In this document: piece after piece, positions 51,184-60,401 of the stretch
How the letters are laid out: each line of letters starts with the position of its first letter
Numbering within the stretch: the stretch's first letter is position 1
Assembly: GCA_019638475.1 (NCBI GenBank)
Contig: JAHBTR010000005.1
Span: forward strand, 158,538 to 222,537
Source of the DNA: Chitinophagaceae bacterium
GTDB taxonomy: Bacteria > Bacteroidota > Bacteroidia > Chitinophagales > Chitinophagaceae
Length of the DNA: 64,000 nt
Direction: 5' to 3'
Position numbers and translations under genes: made by a program
The notes under the pieces: model-generated
Told to the model about the DNA's origin: nothing
What the model saw: the letters and a program-made list of their open reading frames with translations, nothing else
Database searches by the model: none

Positions 51184-54100
51184 ATGGTGAAAAAATTACT
51201 TACTATTATTTTGATGATTGTAGCATTTGCTGCAAAAAGTCAAACACCTGTTTCAATGGGTGCTCAAACTAATTTTACTTATACAGAAACTTTTGCTGAT
51301 ATAAGTAATTGGACTTTTCAAACCAATCCAGATGATGGAACATTTATTGCTGGTAATGGTGCTGCTGCATGGCAGGGATTGGCTGTAAATACTGTAGGTA
51401 CAATACCAAGTGCTACAAGAATAACAACTGGTTCTACTTTTTTTCAAATACCTCCTTCTGGTAATGGAGGTTATAGTGGTGGAATTTATAAAGGCAATCA
51501 AAAAATAGAAATGCTTTCTACAGGTACTACTAATAATACAAGCTCTGTGGCAATAGATTTTTTTATGGATTTTACTGGTGTAAATGCTGGTACATTAAGT
51601 TTTGATTGGGCTTCTATTAATAACTCTACAGGAAACAGAAGTAGCTCTTTAAAAGTATATGCTACTATAGATGGTGTAGCATATATAGAAATTAGTGCTG
51701 CCGAAGTATTGAATTTTACTAACAACAATCCTACAGCAGGTAGTGTAACCAATATACAATTACCCACTTTATTTAATAATGCTTCTACTGCAAGACTTCG
51801 TTTTTATTATTACAATGGCACAGGTGGTTCTTCTGGTAGCAGACCAAGATTAAGTATTGATAATGTAAAAGTTACTGCTGTGCCTACTGCACCTTGTACT
51901 ATGCCTACAGCACAACCTACTAATTTTACTTTAGGTACTGTAATACATAATGCTATTAGTTTTTCTTTTGATGCAGCTACTCCTGCACCTCATGATTATA
52001 TGATAGTAATGAGCAACAATAATACAGTAACATCTTTACCAGTAAATGGAATTACTTATGATGTAGGAGATGCTTTAGGCGATGCTACTGTAATGGGTAT
52101 TACAAACAATACCAATTTTACTGCTACTGGTTTAGATTTATCAACCACATATTACTTCTTTATTTTTTCTGTAAATAATTCCTGCACTGGTGGTCCATTA
52201 TATTTAACCACCAATCCATTAACAGGCAATGCTACAACTACTGCAGGTGCTTTGCCATGTGTAGCTCCTGCTATACAACCTACCAATCTTACATTTAATA
52301 ATATTACGACAAGTAGTATTTCTGGCAGCTTTACACCTGCTGCTAATACAGATGAATATTTAATTATCAGAAGTCTTTCTCCTACATTTTCTGGTACATT
52401 AAATAATGGTACTACTTATAGTGGAGGAATGGCAATAGGCAATGGAAGTGTAATTACAAGAACAGCAGGTACTACATTTACTGCTAATAGTTTGGTTAGT
52501 GGTACTACTTATTATTTTTATGTTTTTGGATTGAATAGACTTAACTGTACTGCTGGTCCTGCTTATAATACTACTAATCCATTAACAGGAAATATATCAA
52601 CTGTTGCTTTACCAGTTTGTGTTGCACCTGCTACACAACCTACACAATTAAATTTAGTAGCTTCTAATAATTATATCACTGGTTATTTTACACCTTCTTC
52701 TACTGTAGATGGTTATTTAATTATAAGAACTACTACACCTACCCTATCAGCTACACCTCAAAATAATACTACTTATACAGTTGGAAATAATTTTGGCAAT
52801 GGAATAGTCATTCAAAATAATACTGCTACTGCTATTATAGATGTAAACCTTACAGCATCAACAACATATTATTATCACATTTTTGCAAAAAATGATATTT
52901 GTACTGGTGGTGTTGCTTATTTAACAATCAACCCATTAATAGGCAATGCTACAACTACTGCATTAGCTGTAAGCAACTGGTATTATGGTAATTTACATGC
53001 ACACTCATCTTACTCAGATGGTAATCAAGACAATACTTCTTTAACGCCTGCTAATGATTATGCTTATGCAAAAAATTCTTTGTGTATGAATTTCTTAGGC
53101 ATATCTGAACACAATCATGCTGGGGCTGGTATGAATATTAGTAATTGGCAACCAGGTTTAAGTCAAGCTGCTGCAGCTACTACACCCGACTTTCTTGCTT
53201 TGTATGGAATGGAATGGGGTGTAATAAGTAATGGTGGGCATGTGCTAATATATGGAACAGACCAATTAATAGGTTGGGAAACAAATAACTATAATGTTTA
53301 CGTTCCTAAAAGTAATTATACAGGAACGCCTGAAACCAATGGTACTACTGGTTTATTTAGAACAATTAATAATTTAGGAGGCAATGCTTTTGCAACATTA
53401 GCACACCCTTCTTTTTCAGATTATAATGGTTTAGCCAATATATCTTATAATGCTACAGCAGATAGTGCTATTATGGGTTCAGCAGTTGCCAGTGGTTTAG
53501 CATTTAGTACTAATACCACTTATTCAAATCCCCCAAGTGCTTATGGTTATTTAGATTATTATACAAGAATGTTGAGTAAAGGCTATCACATTGGACCAAC
53601 TATGGACCATGATAACCACTATACAAATTATGGAAGAAGTAATAACAACAGATTAGTAGTTATAGCACCTTCTTTAACGCAAAGCAATTTTTATACTGCT
53701 ATGCGTAATAGAAATTTTTATGCTACTGAAGATTGTGATACTAAAGTAATTTTTACTTTAAATAATGCTTCTATGGGAAGTATTATAACGGGCACTACTG
53801 CTCCTTCAATATCTGTGTATGCTTACGACCCTACTAATCCAAGTTTTACACCTACTATTCGTTTAATGTATGGTATTGCAGGAAGTGGTGTACTACCTGT
53901 TCAAATAACATCAGCTAATAGCAACATATTATCTTTTACTGATTTTCCTTTAACAGAAGATGTAAATGCTTATTATTATGCAGATATTTCAATAGCAGGC
54001 AACAGAACAATTACAGCACCTATTTGGCACACAAAAACAATTGCTGTACCTGTAAAATTAATTTCATTTAATGCTACACTAAACAATGAACGTAACTGGG

Positions 54101-54597
54101 TAAATATTGCTTGGACAACTGCTAATGAAATCAATAATAACTACTTTGTTGTAGAAAAATCTGAAGATGGTATTCATTTTATAACAGTAGATTCTGTAAA
54201 GGCAAAAAATATGCAAAACATTAATAGTTATACTGCATTAGATAAAATGCCTTATGCAAAAATTACTTATTACAGATTAAAACAAGTAGATGTAGATGGC
54301 AAATACACTTACTCTACAATAGTGGCAGTACGAATGAGTAATAACCATTACACATTCAATATTTATCCTAACCCTGTACATGATGTTGCTATGGCAGAAA
54401 TAACATCTGCTACTGCTACAAATAGCAATATTATTATTACAGATATTGCAGGAAGAATAATAAAACAACAACCTGTGAAACTACAAAGAGGTACACAAAA
54501 AGTAATATTAAATCTTAGCAATGTACAGCAAGGAAATTATCAGGCAACTATTTACTTAAATGGTGAATTTATTAGTAGAAAGATAATGAAATTATAA
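51184..54597 (+). CDS. T9SS-secreted PHP-family (CehA/McbA-like) metal-dependent phosphoesterase with Fn3-like repeats
   Basis: A 1137-residue exported protein. Parts: signal peptide (LLTIILMIVAFAAKSQ); a jelly-roll or MAM-like domain, about 25-235; three beta repeats of about 115-120 residues, about 237-595, each starting CxxPxxQPT and ending TTNPLTGN; a PHP metal-hydrolase domain from about 598 with NLHAHSSYSDG (His near 605), GISEHNH (about 641), ATLAHPSF (about 740) and GPTMDHDNH (about 809), the usual metal-ligand positions; and a C-terminal T9SS sorting domain from about 1053 (IYPNPVHDVAM ... VQQGNYQATIYLNG). PHP enzymes hydrolyse phosphoester or related bonds. Secretion of one by T9SS suggests an extracellular substrate; its nature is unknown. 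Confidence 0.83.
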   Translation: MVKKLLTIILMIVAFAAKSQTPVSMGAQTNFTYTETFADISNWTFQTNPDDGTFIAGNGAAAWQGLAVNTVGTIPSATRITTGSTFFQIPPSGNGGYSGGIYKGNQKIEMLSTGTTNNTSSVAIDFFMDFTGVNAGTLSFDWASINNSTGNRSSSLKVYATIDGVAYIEISAAEVLNFTNNNPTAGSVTNIQLPTLFNNASTARLRFYYYNGTGGSSGSRPRLSIDNVKVTAVPTAPCTMPTAQPTNFTLGTVIHNAISFSFDAATPAPHDYMIVMSNNNTVTSLPVNGITYDVGDALGDATVMGITNNTNFTATGLDLSTTYYFFIFSVNNSCTGGPLYLTTNPLTGNATTTAGALPCVAPAIQPTNLTFNNITTSSISGSFTPAANTDEYLIIRSLSPTFSGTLNNGTTYSGGMAIGNGSVITRTAGTTFTANSLVSGTTYYFYVFGLNRLNCTAGPAYNTTNPLTGNISTVALPVCVAPATQPTQLNLVASNNYITGYFTPSSTVDGYLIIRTTTPTLSATPQNNTTYTVGNNFGNGIVIQNNTATAIIDVNLTASTTYYYHIFAKNDICTGGVAYLTINPLIGNATTTALAVSNWYYGNLHAHSSYSDGNQDNTSLTPANDYAYAKNSLCMNFLGISEHNHAGAGMNISNWQPGLSQAAAATTPDFLALYGMEWGVISNGGHVLIYGTDQLIGWETNNYNVYVPKSNYTGTPETNGTTGLFRTINNLGGNAFATLAHPSFSDYNGLANISYNATADSAIMGSAVASGLAFSTNTTYSNPPSAYGYLDYYTRMLSKGYHIGPTMDHDNHYTNYGRSNNNRLVVIAPSLTQSNFYTAMRNRNFYATEDCDTKVIFTLNNASMGSIITGTTAPSISVYAYDPTNPSFTPTIRLMYGIAGSGVLPVQITSANSNILSFTDFPLTEDVNAYYYADISIAGNRTITAPIWHTKTIAVPVKLISFNATLNNERNWVNIAWTTANEINNNYFVVEKSEDGIHFITVDSVKAKNMQNINSYTALDKMPYAKITYYRLKQVDVDGKYTYSTIVAVRMSNNHYTFNIYPNPVHDVAMAEITSATATNSNIIITDIAGRIIKQQPVKLQRGTQKVILNLSNVQQGNYQATIYLNGEFISRKIMKL

Positions 54598-54604
54598 AGG
54601 CAAT

Positions 54605-55387
54605 TTATATAGTTATACATCCTGTAAAAATAAAAGTAGCACTACCACAAAGCCAAATATTTTTATAGGTATGATTATTTTCTTTAAAAAATTCTACAGA
54701 TAAATTGCCTCCTAATGTATTGATAAAAATTTTGTACAAACCATTTTCATTTGCTGCAAAAACTAAGGCAGATGCTGTAACACCAGTACCACAACTTAAA
54801 GTTTCATCTTCTACACCACGTTCATAAGTTCTAACTTGTATGGTATCATTAGTAATTGGCTGAACAAAGTTTACATTGATACCATTTTGTTTAAACTCAT
54901 TACTATACCTAATATTTTTTCCTTCTTGTACTACATTAAACTCATTAAGTTGTTTAATTTGTTTTACAAAATGAGGAGAGCCTGTATCTAATACAAAGCT
55001 ACCATCTGCTCTATGTTCTACAAAAGTTACATCTTGCATTTTAAGGCGTATTGTTTTGTCTTTATTAAAAGATGCTTCATGCACACCATCAACTGCTAAG
55101 AATAAATAATTATCTTTTATTAATCCATTATCATGAGCAAATTGTACAATACATCTTCCTCCATTTCCACACATAGAACCTTCTTTTCCATCAGCATTAT
55201 AATATTTCATTTCAAAATCATTAGTATTACTATTTTGTAAAAGCATTAATCCATCTGCACCAATGCCAAATTTTCTGTTACATAAAAAATTAATTTGTTC
55301 TGTAGTTAGCTGTATCGTATTTAATCTATTATCAATGATGATAAAGTCATTGCCTGTTCCATGATATTTTGAAAAAGAAATATTCAT
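54605..55387 (-). CDS. dapF: Diaminopimelate epimerase
   Basis: DapF converts LL- to meso-diaminopimelate for lysine and peptidoglycan. The 260-residue protein has both catalytic Cys residues, C73 in GSMCGNGGRC and C199 in ETLSCGTGVTA. The N-terminal KYHGTGNDFIIIDN and GIGADGLMLL blocks and DTGSPHFV are diagnostic. It converges on the T9SS protein with a 7-base gap. A TAnnTTTG element lies upstream. Confidence 0.96.
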   Translation of the reverse strand: MNISFSKYHGTGNDFIIIDNRLNTIQLTTEQINFLCNRKFGIGADGLMLLQNSNTNDFEMKYYNADGKEGSMCGNGGRCIVQFAHDNGLIKDNYLFLAVDGVHEASFNKDKTIRLKMQDVTFVEHRADGSFVLDTGSPHFVKQIKQLNEFNVVQEGKNIRYSNEFKQNGINVNFVQPITNDTIQVRTYERGVEDETLSCGTGVTASALVFAANENGLYKIFINTLGGNLSVEFFKENNHTYKNIWLCGSATFIFTGCITI

Positions 55388-55436
55388 AATGTAAGTTTAT
55401 ACTGAAAAAACGATTGTATAATAATGTTACTTTTTA

Positions 55437-55463
55437 CAAAAGTAGCTAATACGCATTGTACAA
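55437..55463 (-). promoter_or_regulatory. Candidate promoter of dapF
   Basis: On the minus strand TACTTTTG (plus 55437-55444) matches the -7 consensus fully; TTG (plus 55461-55463) lies 16 bases upstream, slightly close. The leader would be about 45-50 bases. Confidence 0.37.
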
Positions 55464-55635
55464 TTATTACAACTAATAAATTTATAATAGGTAAAGCTAT
55501 ATTTGCTATACAAAACAGCCAATTCAATATTATTGCTTTTTACCGATTGTAAATCTATTTTCACCTTTAAGCAAAATTATTATATATCAGTTGTATATCT
55601 TTTACTTATTTTAAATTTTCAACTATATACATACA

Positions 55636-56751
55636 ATGATAAAGCAACAAAAAAAAATTCTGAACATCAGTATTCATATCACTGTTTGGATATGCTTTTT
55701 CTTGTTACCTTATATTTTTTCTCCTCAGCCAAAAGATATTTCTCAAAACATTAGTAGGCATTTGGTTGTATTGTATATTGTGATTAATATTTTCTTATTA
55801 GCTTTTTATTATTTTAATACTTTATTACTAATACCTACATTATTATTTCAAAAAAAATATGTGCTATATCTTATTATTGTGTCTGTATGTTTTATTGCAT
55901 TTTTATATACCCCAAGAGAAATTACACACAAAATTAATGGCACAACTACCGAAATGATTCACAAGCAATTTCAAGATGATTATAAACAACGTTTAGGAGC
56001 AAAAGAAGAAACAAGCAATACAAAGAATAAAAATAAAATACCCAATAAAGCATTAAAATATTTCCCTGGTTCGTTTGTAGTGTTTTTGTTGGTATTAACT
56101 ATTGGTGTTTGTGCCCAAGTTATTGCACAATGGAAAAAATCTGAAAATACAAAAGAATATATTCAACATGAAAAAACTGTTACTGAATTATCTTTTTTAA
56201 AATCGCAAATAAGACCTCACTTTTTTTTCAATACCCTCAATAATATTTATTCGCTTGCAGTAATACAAAGTGATAAAACACCAGATGCAGTTTTAAAACT
56301 ATCATCTATTATGAGGTATATGCTTACAGAAACACAAGCAGATAAAACACTTTTGGCAAATGAAGTACAATTTATACGCAATTATATTGACTTACAATTA
56401 ATGCGTTTAACAGATAAGGTAAAAGTAAATTTTGATGTAAAAGGATATTTAGAGAATAACCAAATTGCCCCTATGTTATTTATTCCATTTATTGAAAATG
56501 CTTTTAAGTATGGTATAAGTACAAAAGAAAATTCTGATGTACATATTGAACTAACTGCCAATAATAACAACATTACTTTTAAAGTATTCAACACTATATT
56601 ACGAACAGACAATAATATTATAGAACCAACAGGCATTGGCATTAATAATGTAAGAAGAAGGTTAGATTTATTATATCCTAATAAACATACTTTATTAGTA
56701 TCTGAAACAGAAAATAAATTTATTGTTCATTTAGAAATTGACTTAACATGA
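55636..56751 (+). CDS. LytS/YpdA-type sensor histidine kinase
   Basis: A 371-residue membrane kinase with about four hydrophobic helices (about 10-27, 42-68, 74-92, 146-165) and no separate input domain. The His_kinase domain has phospho-acceptor H195 in LKSQIRPHFFFNTLNNIYSLA, and the ATP-binding N-box is MLFIPFIENAFKYG; the G-box is TGIGINNVRRRLDLLY. It would phosphorylate the LytTR regulator whose gene overlaps its stop by four bases (ATGA). The stimulus is unknown. Confidence 0.93.
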   Translation: MIKQQKKILNISIHITVWICFFLLPYIFSPQPKDISQNISRHLVVLYIVINIFLLAFYYFNTLLLIPTLLFQKKYVLYLIIVSVCFIAFLYTPREITHKINGTTTEMIHKQFQDDYKQRLGAKEETSNTKNKNKIPNKALKYFPGSFVVFLLVLTIGVCAQVIAQWKKSENTKEYIQHEKTVTELSFLKSQIRPHFFFNTLNNIYSLAVIQSDKTPDAVLKLSSIMRYMLTETQADKTLLANEVQFIRNYIDLQLMRLTDKVKVNFDVKGYLENNQIAPMLFIPFIENAFKYGISTKENSDVHIELTANNNNITFKVFNTILRTDNNIIEPTGIGINNVRRRLDLLYPNKHTLLVSETENKFIVHLEIDLT

Positions 56752-57443
56752 TACTAAAAGCAATAGCTTTAGATGATGAACCTTTAGCTTTACAAATTAT
56801 ATTGAAGTATTGTAATAAAATTTCTTTTTTACAATTAGAAAAAACATTTACCAACCCCGATGAAGCTATTGAATATTTAAAAAAAAATAAAGTAGATATA
56901 CTTTTCTTAGATATTCAAATGCCAGATATAAATGGTATTCAATTTTATAAAAGCCTAACACAAAAACCTACTGTTATTTTTACAACAGCATTTAAAGATT
57001 ATGCAGTAGAAGGTTTTAATGTAGAAGCAATAGATTATTTATTAAAGCCTTTTGAATTTGACAGATTTTTAAAAGCCGCCTATAAAGCAAAAGAATTTAT
57101 TGAATATACATCGGCACAAGAATTAAACATCAATAGTATTTATGTAAAAGTAAATTATGAAATGATGAAAATTAATCTTGCAGATATAGGTTTAATTGAA
57201 GCATTAGACGATTATATTAAAATTCATATAAAACCTTATCCTGTTTTAACACTTATGACTTTAAAAGCAATGTCAGAAAAATTGCCAGAAAATTTATTTA
57301 TAAGAGTACATCGTTCATATATTATTCCAATACATAAAGTTGAAAAATTTAGTAAAACCAAAATATTGGTTGAGGGAAAAGAAATACCTATTGGCAGCAG
57401 TTATAGCAATGTGTATGAAAAGTTATTACAAATAAATGGATAA
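56748..57443 (+). CDS. LytTR-family response regulator
   Basis: A 231-residue two-domain regulator. The receiver domain (1-120) has the acidic pair D9-D10, phospho-acceptor D55 in ILFLDIQMPDINGIQF, and TTAFKDYAVEGFNVEAIDYLLKPF with the conserved Lys. The LytTR DNA-binding domain (about 130-231) includes FIRVHRSYIIPIHKVEKF. It is translationally coupled to the histidine kinase. Targets are unknown; LytTR proteins usually bind paired direct repeats upstream of their targets. Confidence 0.95.
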   Translation: MILKAIALDDEPLALQIILKYCNKISFLQLEKTFTNPDEAIEYLKKNKVDILFLDIQMPDINGIQFYKSLTQKPTVIFTTAFKDYAVEGFNVEAIDYLLKPFEFDRFLKAAYKAKEFIEYTSAQELNINSIYVKVNYEMMKINLADIGLIEALDDYIKIHIKPYPVLTLMTLKAMSEKLPENLFIRVHRSYIIPIHKVEKFSKTKILVEGKEIPIGSSYSNVYEKLLQING

Positions 57444-57566
57444 TAAAAGATTTAGCCACTTTCGTATAATTGCCACTTTCAATACTTTGTATCAACAGTG
57501 TATTCACTATCATTGCTTTTATTTTTCTCTCACAAATGTTTATCTTGCAGCACTAAAATTTAAGAC

Positions 57567-59090
57567 ATGAATTTTTTACAAGCATTACAATTACAAGCAA
57601 ATAATCAAGGCACATCAACAGGCACAAAATGGCTATCATCTAATGGTTCTATAATCAAAAGTTCATCTCCTGTAGATGGAATAGATATAGGCACAGTAGC
57701 TACTACAACAAAAGAGGCTTATGAAAATATTATTGCAACAGCAGAAGCTGCATTTGCTCAATGGCGTTTATTTCCTGCACCAAAACGTGGTGAAGTAGTA
57801 AGACAAATTGCTGAAGCATTAAGAACAAACAAAGAACCTTTAGGCAAATTAGTGAGCTATGAAATGGGAAAAAGTTTACAAGAAGGCTTAGGCGAAGTGC
57901 AAGAAATGATTGATATATGTGATTTTGCTGTAGGCTTATCAAGACAATTATATGGTTTAACCATGCACAGTGAAAGACCCAATCATAGAATGTATGAACA
58001 ATGGCATCCTTTGGGAGTTGTAGGTATTATTTCTGCATTTAATTTCCCTGTGGCTGTATGGAGTTGGAATGCAGCATTGGCTTGGATTTGTGGCAATGTT
58101 TGCATTTGGAAACCCAGCGAAAAAACACCTCTTTGTTCTATTGCAGTACAAAATATTGTAGCCGAAGTTTTCAAAAAAAATAATGTACCCGAAGGTGTAA
58201 ATTGTTTAATACAAGGCACAAGAGAAGTAGGTGAATGGATGACAAATGATACAAGAGTAGCTTTAATAAGTGCTACTGGAAGTACAAGAATGGGCAAAGC
58301 TGTAGGTGCTGCTGTAGCTGCAAGATTAGGAAAAACTATTTTAGAATTAGGTGGTAATAATGCTATCATTATTTCTAAAGATGCTGATGTTGATATGTCT
58401 TTAATAGGTTGTGTATTTGGGGCTGTTGGTACAGCAGGACAACGTTGCACTACAACAAGAAGATTAATTATACATGAAAGTATTTATGAAAATTTCAAAC
58501 AAAAATTAATTAGTGCATATAAACAATTAAAAATTGGTAATCCTTTAAATAGTGAAAACCATGTAGGACCATTGATTGATAAAGATGCTGTAACCCAATA
58601 TTTATCAGCTATTGAGCAATGTAAGCAACAAGGAGGAAACTTTATTGTAGAAGGTGGTGTATTAGAAGGTGCAGGTTTTGAAAGTGGTTGTTATGTAAAA
58701 CCATGTATTGCCGAAGTCAATAATAATATGTCAATAGTGCAACATGAAACCTTTGCTCCTATTTTATACATTATGAAATATACTACCATAGAAGAAGCTA
58801 TTGCTATGCAAAACAATGTACCTCAAGGTTTATCATCTGCTATAATGACTTTAAATTTAAGAGAAGCAGAATTATTCTTATCGCATAGAGGAAGTGATTG
58901 TGGAATAGCTAATGTAAATATTGGAACAAGTGGTGCAGAAATTGGTGGAGCATTTGGTGGAGAAAAAGAAACAGGAGGAGGAAGAGAAAGTGGTAGTGAT
59001 GCTTGGAAAGCCTATATGCGTAGGCAAACAAATACCATTAACTATGGTAGCAACTTACCTTTGGCACAAGGCGTTGAGTTTAATATTTAA
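57567..59090 (+). CDS. Aldehyde dehydrogenase, ALDH7 (antiquitin)-like
   Basis: A 507-residue NAD(P)-dependent aldehyde dehydrogenase. The NAD-binding region has [21 protein letters not shown] and WKPSEKTPL, the general base is in [11 protein letters not shown], and the catalytic Cys in GTAGQRCTT. The latter two are typical of the ALDH7 group, whose members oxidise piperideine-6-carboxylate/2-aminoadipate semialdehyde in lysine breakdown. A role in lysine catabolism is thus likely but not proven; no saccharopine or aminotransferase partner gene is adjacent. A strong terminator follows. Confidence 0.92.
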   Translation: MNFLQALQLQANNQGTSTGTKWLSSNGSIIKSSSPVDGIDIGTVATTTKEAYENIIATAEAAFAQWRLFPAPKRGEVVRQIAEALRTNKEPLGKLVSYEMGKSLQEGLGEVQEMIDICDFAVGLSRQLYGLTMHSERPNHRMYEQWHPLGVVGIISAFNFPVAVWSWNAALAWICGNVCIWKPSEKTPLCSIAVQNIVAEVFKKNNVPEGVNCLIQGTREVGEWMTNDTRVALISATGSTRMGKAVGAAVAARLGKTILELGGNNAIIISKDADVDMSLIGCVFGAVGTAGQRCTTTRRLIIHESIYENFKQKLISAYKQLKIGNPLNSENHVGPLIDKDAVTQYLSAIEQCKQQGGNFIVEGGVLEGAGFESGCYVKPCIAEVNNNMSIVQHETFAPILYIMKYTTIEEAIAMQNNVPQGLSSAIMTLNLREAELFLSHRGSDCGIANVNIGTSGAEIGGAFGGEKETGGGRESGSDAWKAYMRRQTNTINYGSNLPLAQGVEFNI

Positions 59091-59120
59091 TTTCTTAAAA
59101 TTTTTTACAAAAAAATAATC

Positions 59121-59151
59121 AAGGTTGTCTTTAAAAGAGATAACCTTTTTT
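59121..59151 (+). terminator. Intrinsic terminator of the ALDH gene
   Basis: Stem AAGGTTGTCT / AGATAACCTT (one G-T wobble) with a 7-base loop, then TTTTTT, 31 bases after the ALDH stop on the same strand. Confidence 0.85.
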
Positions 59152-59230
59152 AATGTTGAGTAAATGAATTTGAAAGAAAGAAAATTTTATTGATTATTTT
59201 ATAAATTGTTCATTGTATTTTGCACCAACT

Positions 59231-60343
59231 ATGAAGTATTACATAATAGCAGGAGAAGCCAGTGGAGATTTGCATGGAAGTAATTTAATCAAACAACTAC
59301 ATCATGCAGATAACCATGCTATCATACATTGTTGGGGTGGCGATTTAATGCAACAAGCAGGAGCTACTTTAATAAAACATTACAAAGAACTTGCTTTTAT
59401 GGGCTTTGCAGAAGTAGTAAAAAACTTACCTACTATTTTTAAAAATATTTCCTTCTGTAAGCAAGATATACTTGCATTTAAACCAGATGTTTTGGTATTG
59501 ATAGATTACCCAGGTTTTAATCTTAGAATTGCTGAATGGGCAAAAAAACAAGGCTTTAAAATTGTGTATTACATTTCTCCTCAAGTGTGGGCATGGAAAG
59601 CAAGCAGAGTAAAAAAAATGAAACAATGTATTGATAAAATGCTTTGTATTTTACCTTTTGAAAAAGACTATTATCAAACTAAATGGAATTGGCAAGTAGA
59701 TTATGTTGGCCATCCTTTATTAGAAGCTATTGACAATTTTAAATCTACTCATACAAATAATGCTGCTTTATCTAATAAAAAAATTGTTGCTTTATTGCCA
59801 GGTAGTAGAAAACAAGAAATAATAAAAAAGCTACCCATTATGCTACAAGTAGCAAAACATTTTTCAGCATATCAATTTATAGTAGCAAAAGCACCAGGGC
59901 AAGATGATGAATTTTATGAACAATTTTTACAAGGCTATAACAACGTTTCTTTTGTAAGAAATGATACCTATAATTTATTAATGCAAAGCACAGCAGCTTT
60001 GGTAACAAGCGGTACAGCAACTTTAGAAACAGCATTATTTGAAGTGCCCGAAGTAGTTTGTTATAAAGGAAGTAATATTAGTTATCAAATAGCCAAAAGA
60101 TTAATTAAAATAAAATACATTTCGTTAGTTAATCTTATTATGGACAAATTGGTAGTGAAAGAATTAATTCAACATGAATTAACAGAAGAAAACCTTGTGA
60201 AAGAATTGAATGAATTATTGTTTAATAATACAAGGCAACAAACATTACAACAAGATTATACAAACTTGCAAACAATACTTGGTGCTGGTGATAAAGCATC
60301 TGAACAAGCTACAAAAATGATAGTTGATTTGATTAGTTCTTAA
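59231..60343 (+). CDS. lpxB: Lipid-A-disaccharide synthase
   Basis: LpxB joins UDP-2,3-diacylglucosamine and lipid X at the inner membrane to make the lipid A disaccharide. The 370-residue protein begins MKYYIIAGEASGDLHGS and has IDYPGFNLRIAEWAKKQG, YYISPQVWAWK, VGHPLLE, LLPGSRKQEI and VTSGTATLETALFEVPEVVCYK, all diagnostic of the GT19 family. An in-frame ATG six codons earlier gives an atypical start, so 59231 is used. It shows that the organism makes lipid A, in line with the lptD-like gene. Confidence 0.96.
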   Translation: MKYYIIAGEASGDLHGSNLIKQLHHADNHAIIHCWGGDLMQQAGATLIKHYKELAFMGFAEVVKNLPTIFKNISFCKQDILAFKPDVLVLIDYPGFNLRIAEWAKKQGFKIVYYISPQVWAWKASRVKKMKQCIDKMLCILPFEKDYYQTKWNWQVDYVGHPLLEAIDNFKSTHTNNAALSNKKIVALLPGSRKQEIIKKLPIMLQVAKHFSAYQFIVAKAPGQDDEFYEQFLQGYNNVSFVRNDTYNLLMQSTAALVTSGTATLETALFEVPEVVCYKGSNISYQIAKRLIKIKYISLVNLIMDKLVVKELIQHELTEENLVKELNELLFNNTRQQTLQQDYTNLQTILGAGDKASEQATKMIVDLISS

Positions 60344-60401
60344 ACTTTGGTTGATATTTTTCTGTTGCTATATTAGTTTGTATTGATGTATCATTCAATC
60401 T

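Noticed and set aside
55503..55754. 83-residue frame overlapping the histidine kinase start
   Set aside because: It is out of frame with the kinase, whose N-terminus and helices are clear.
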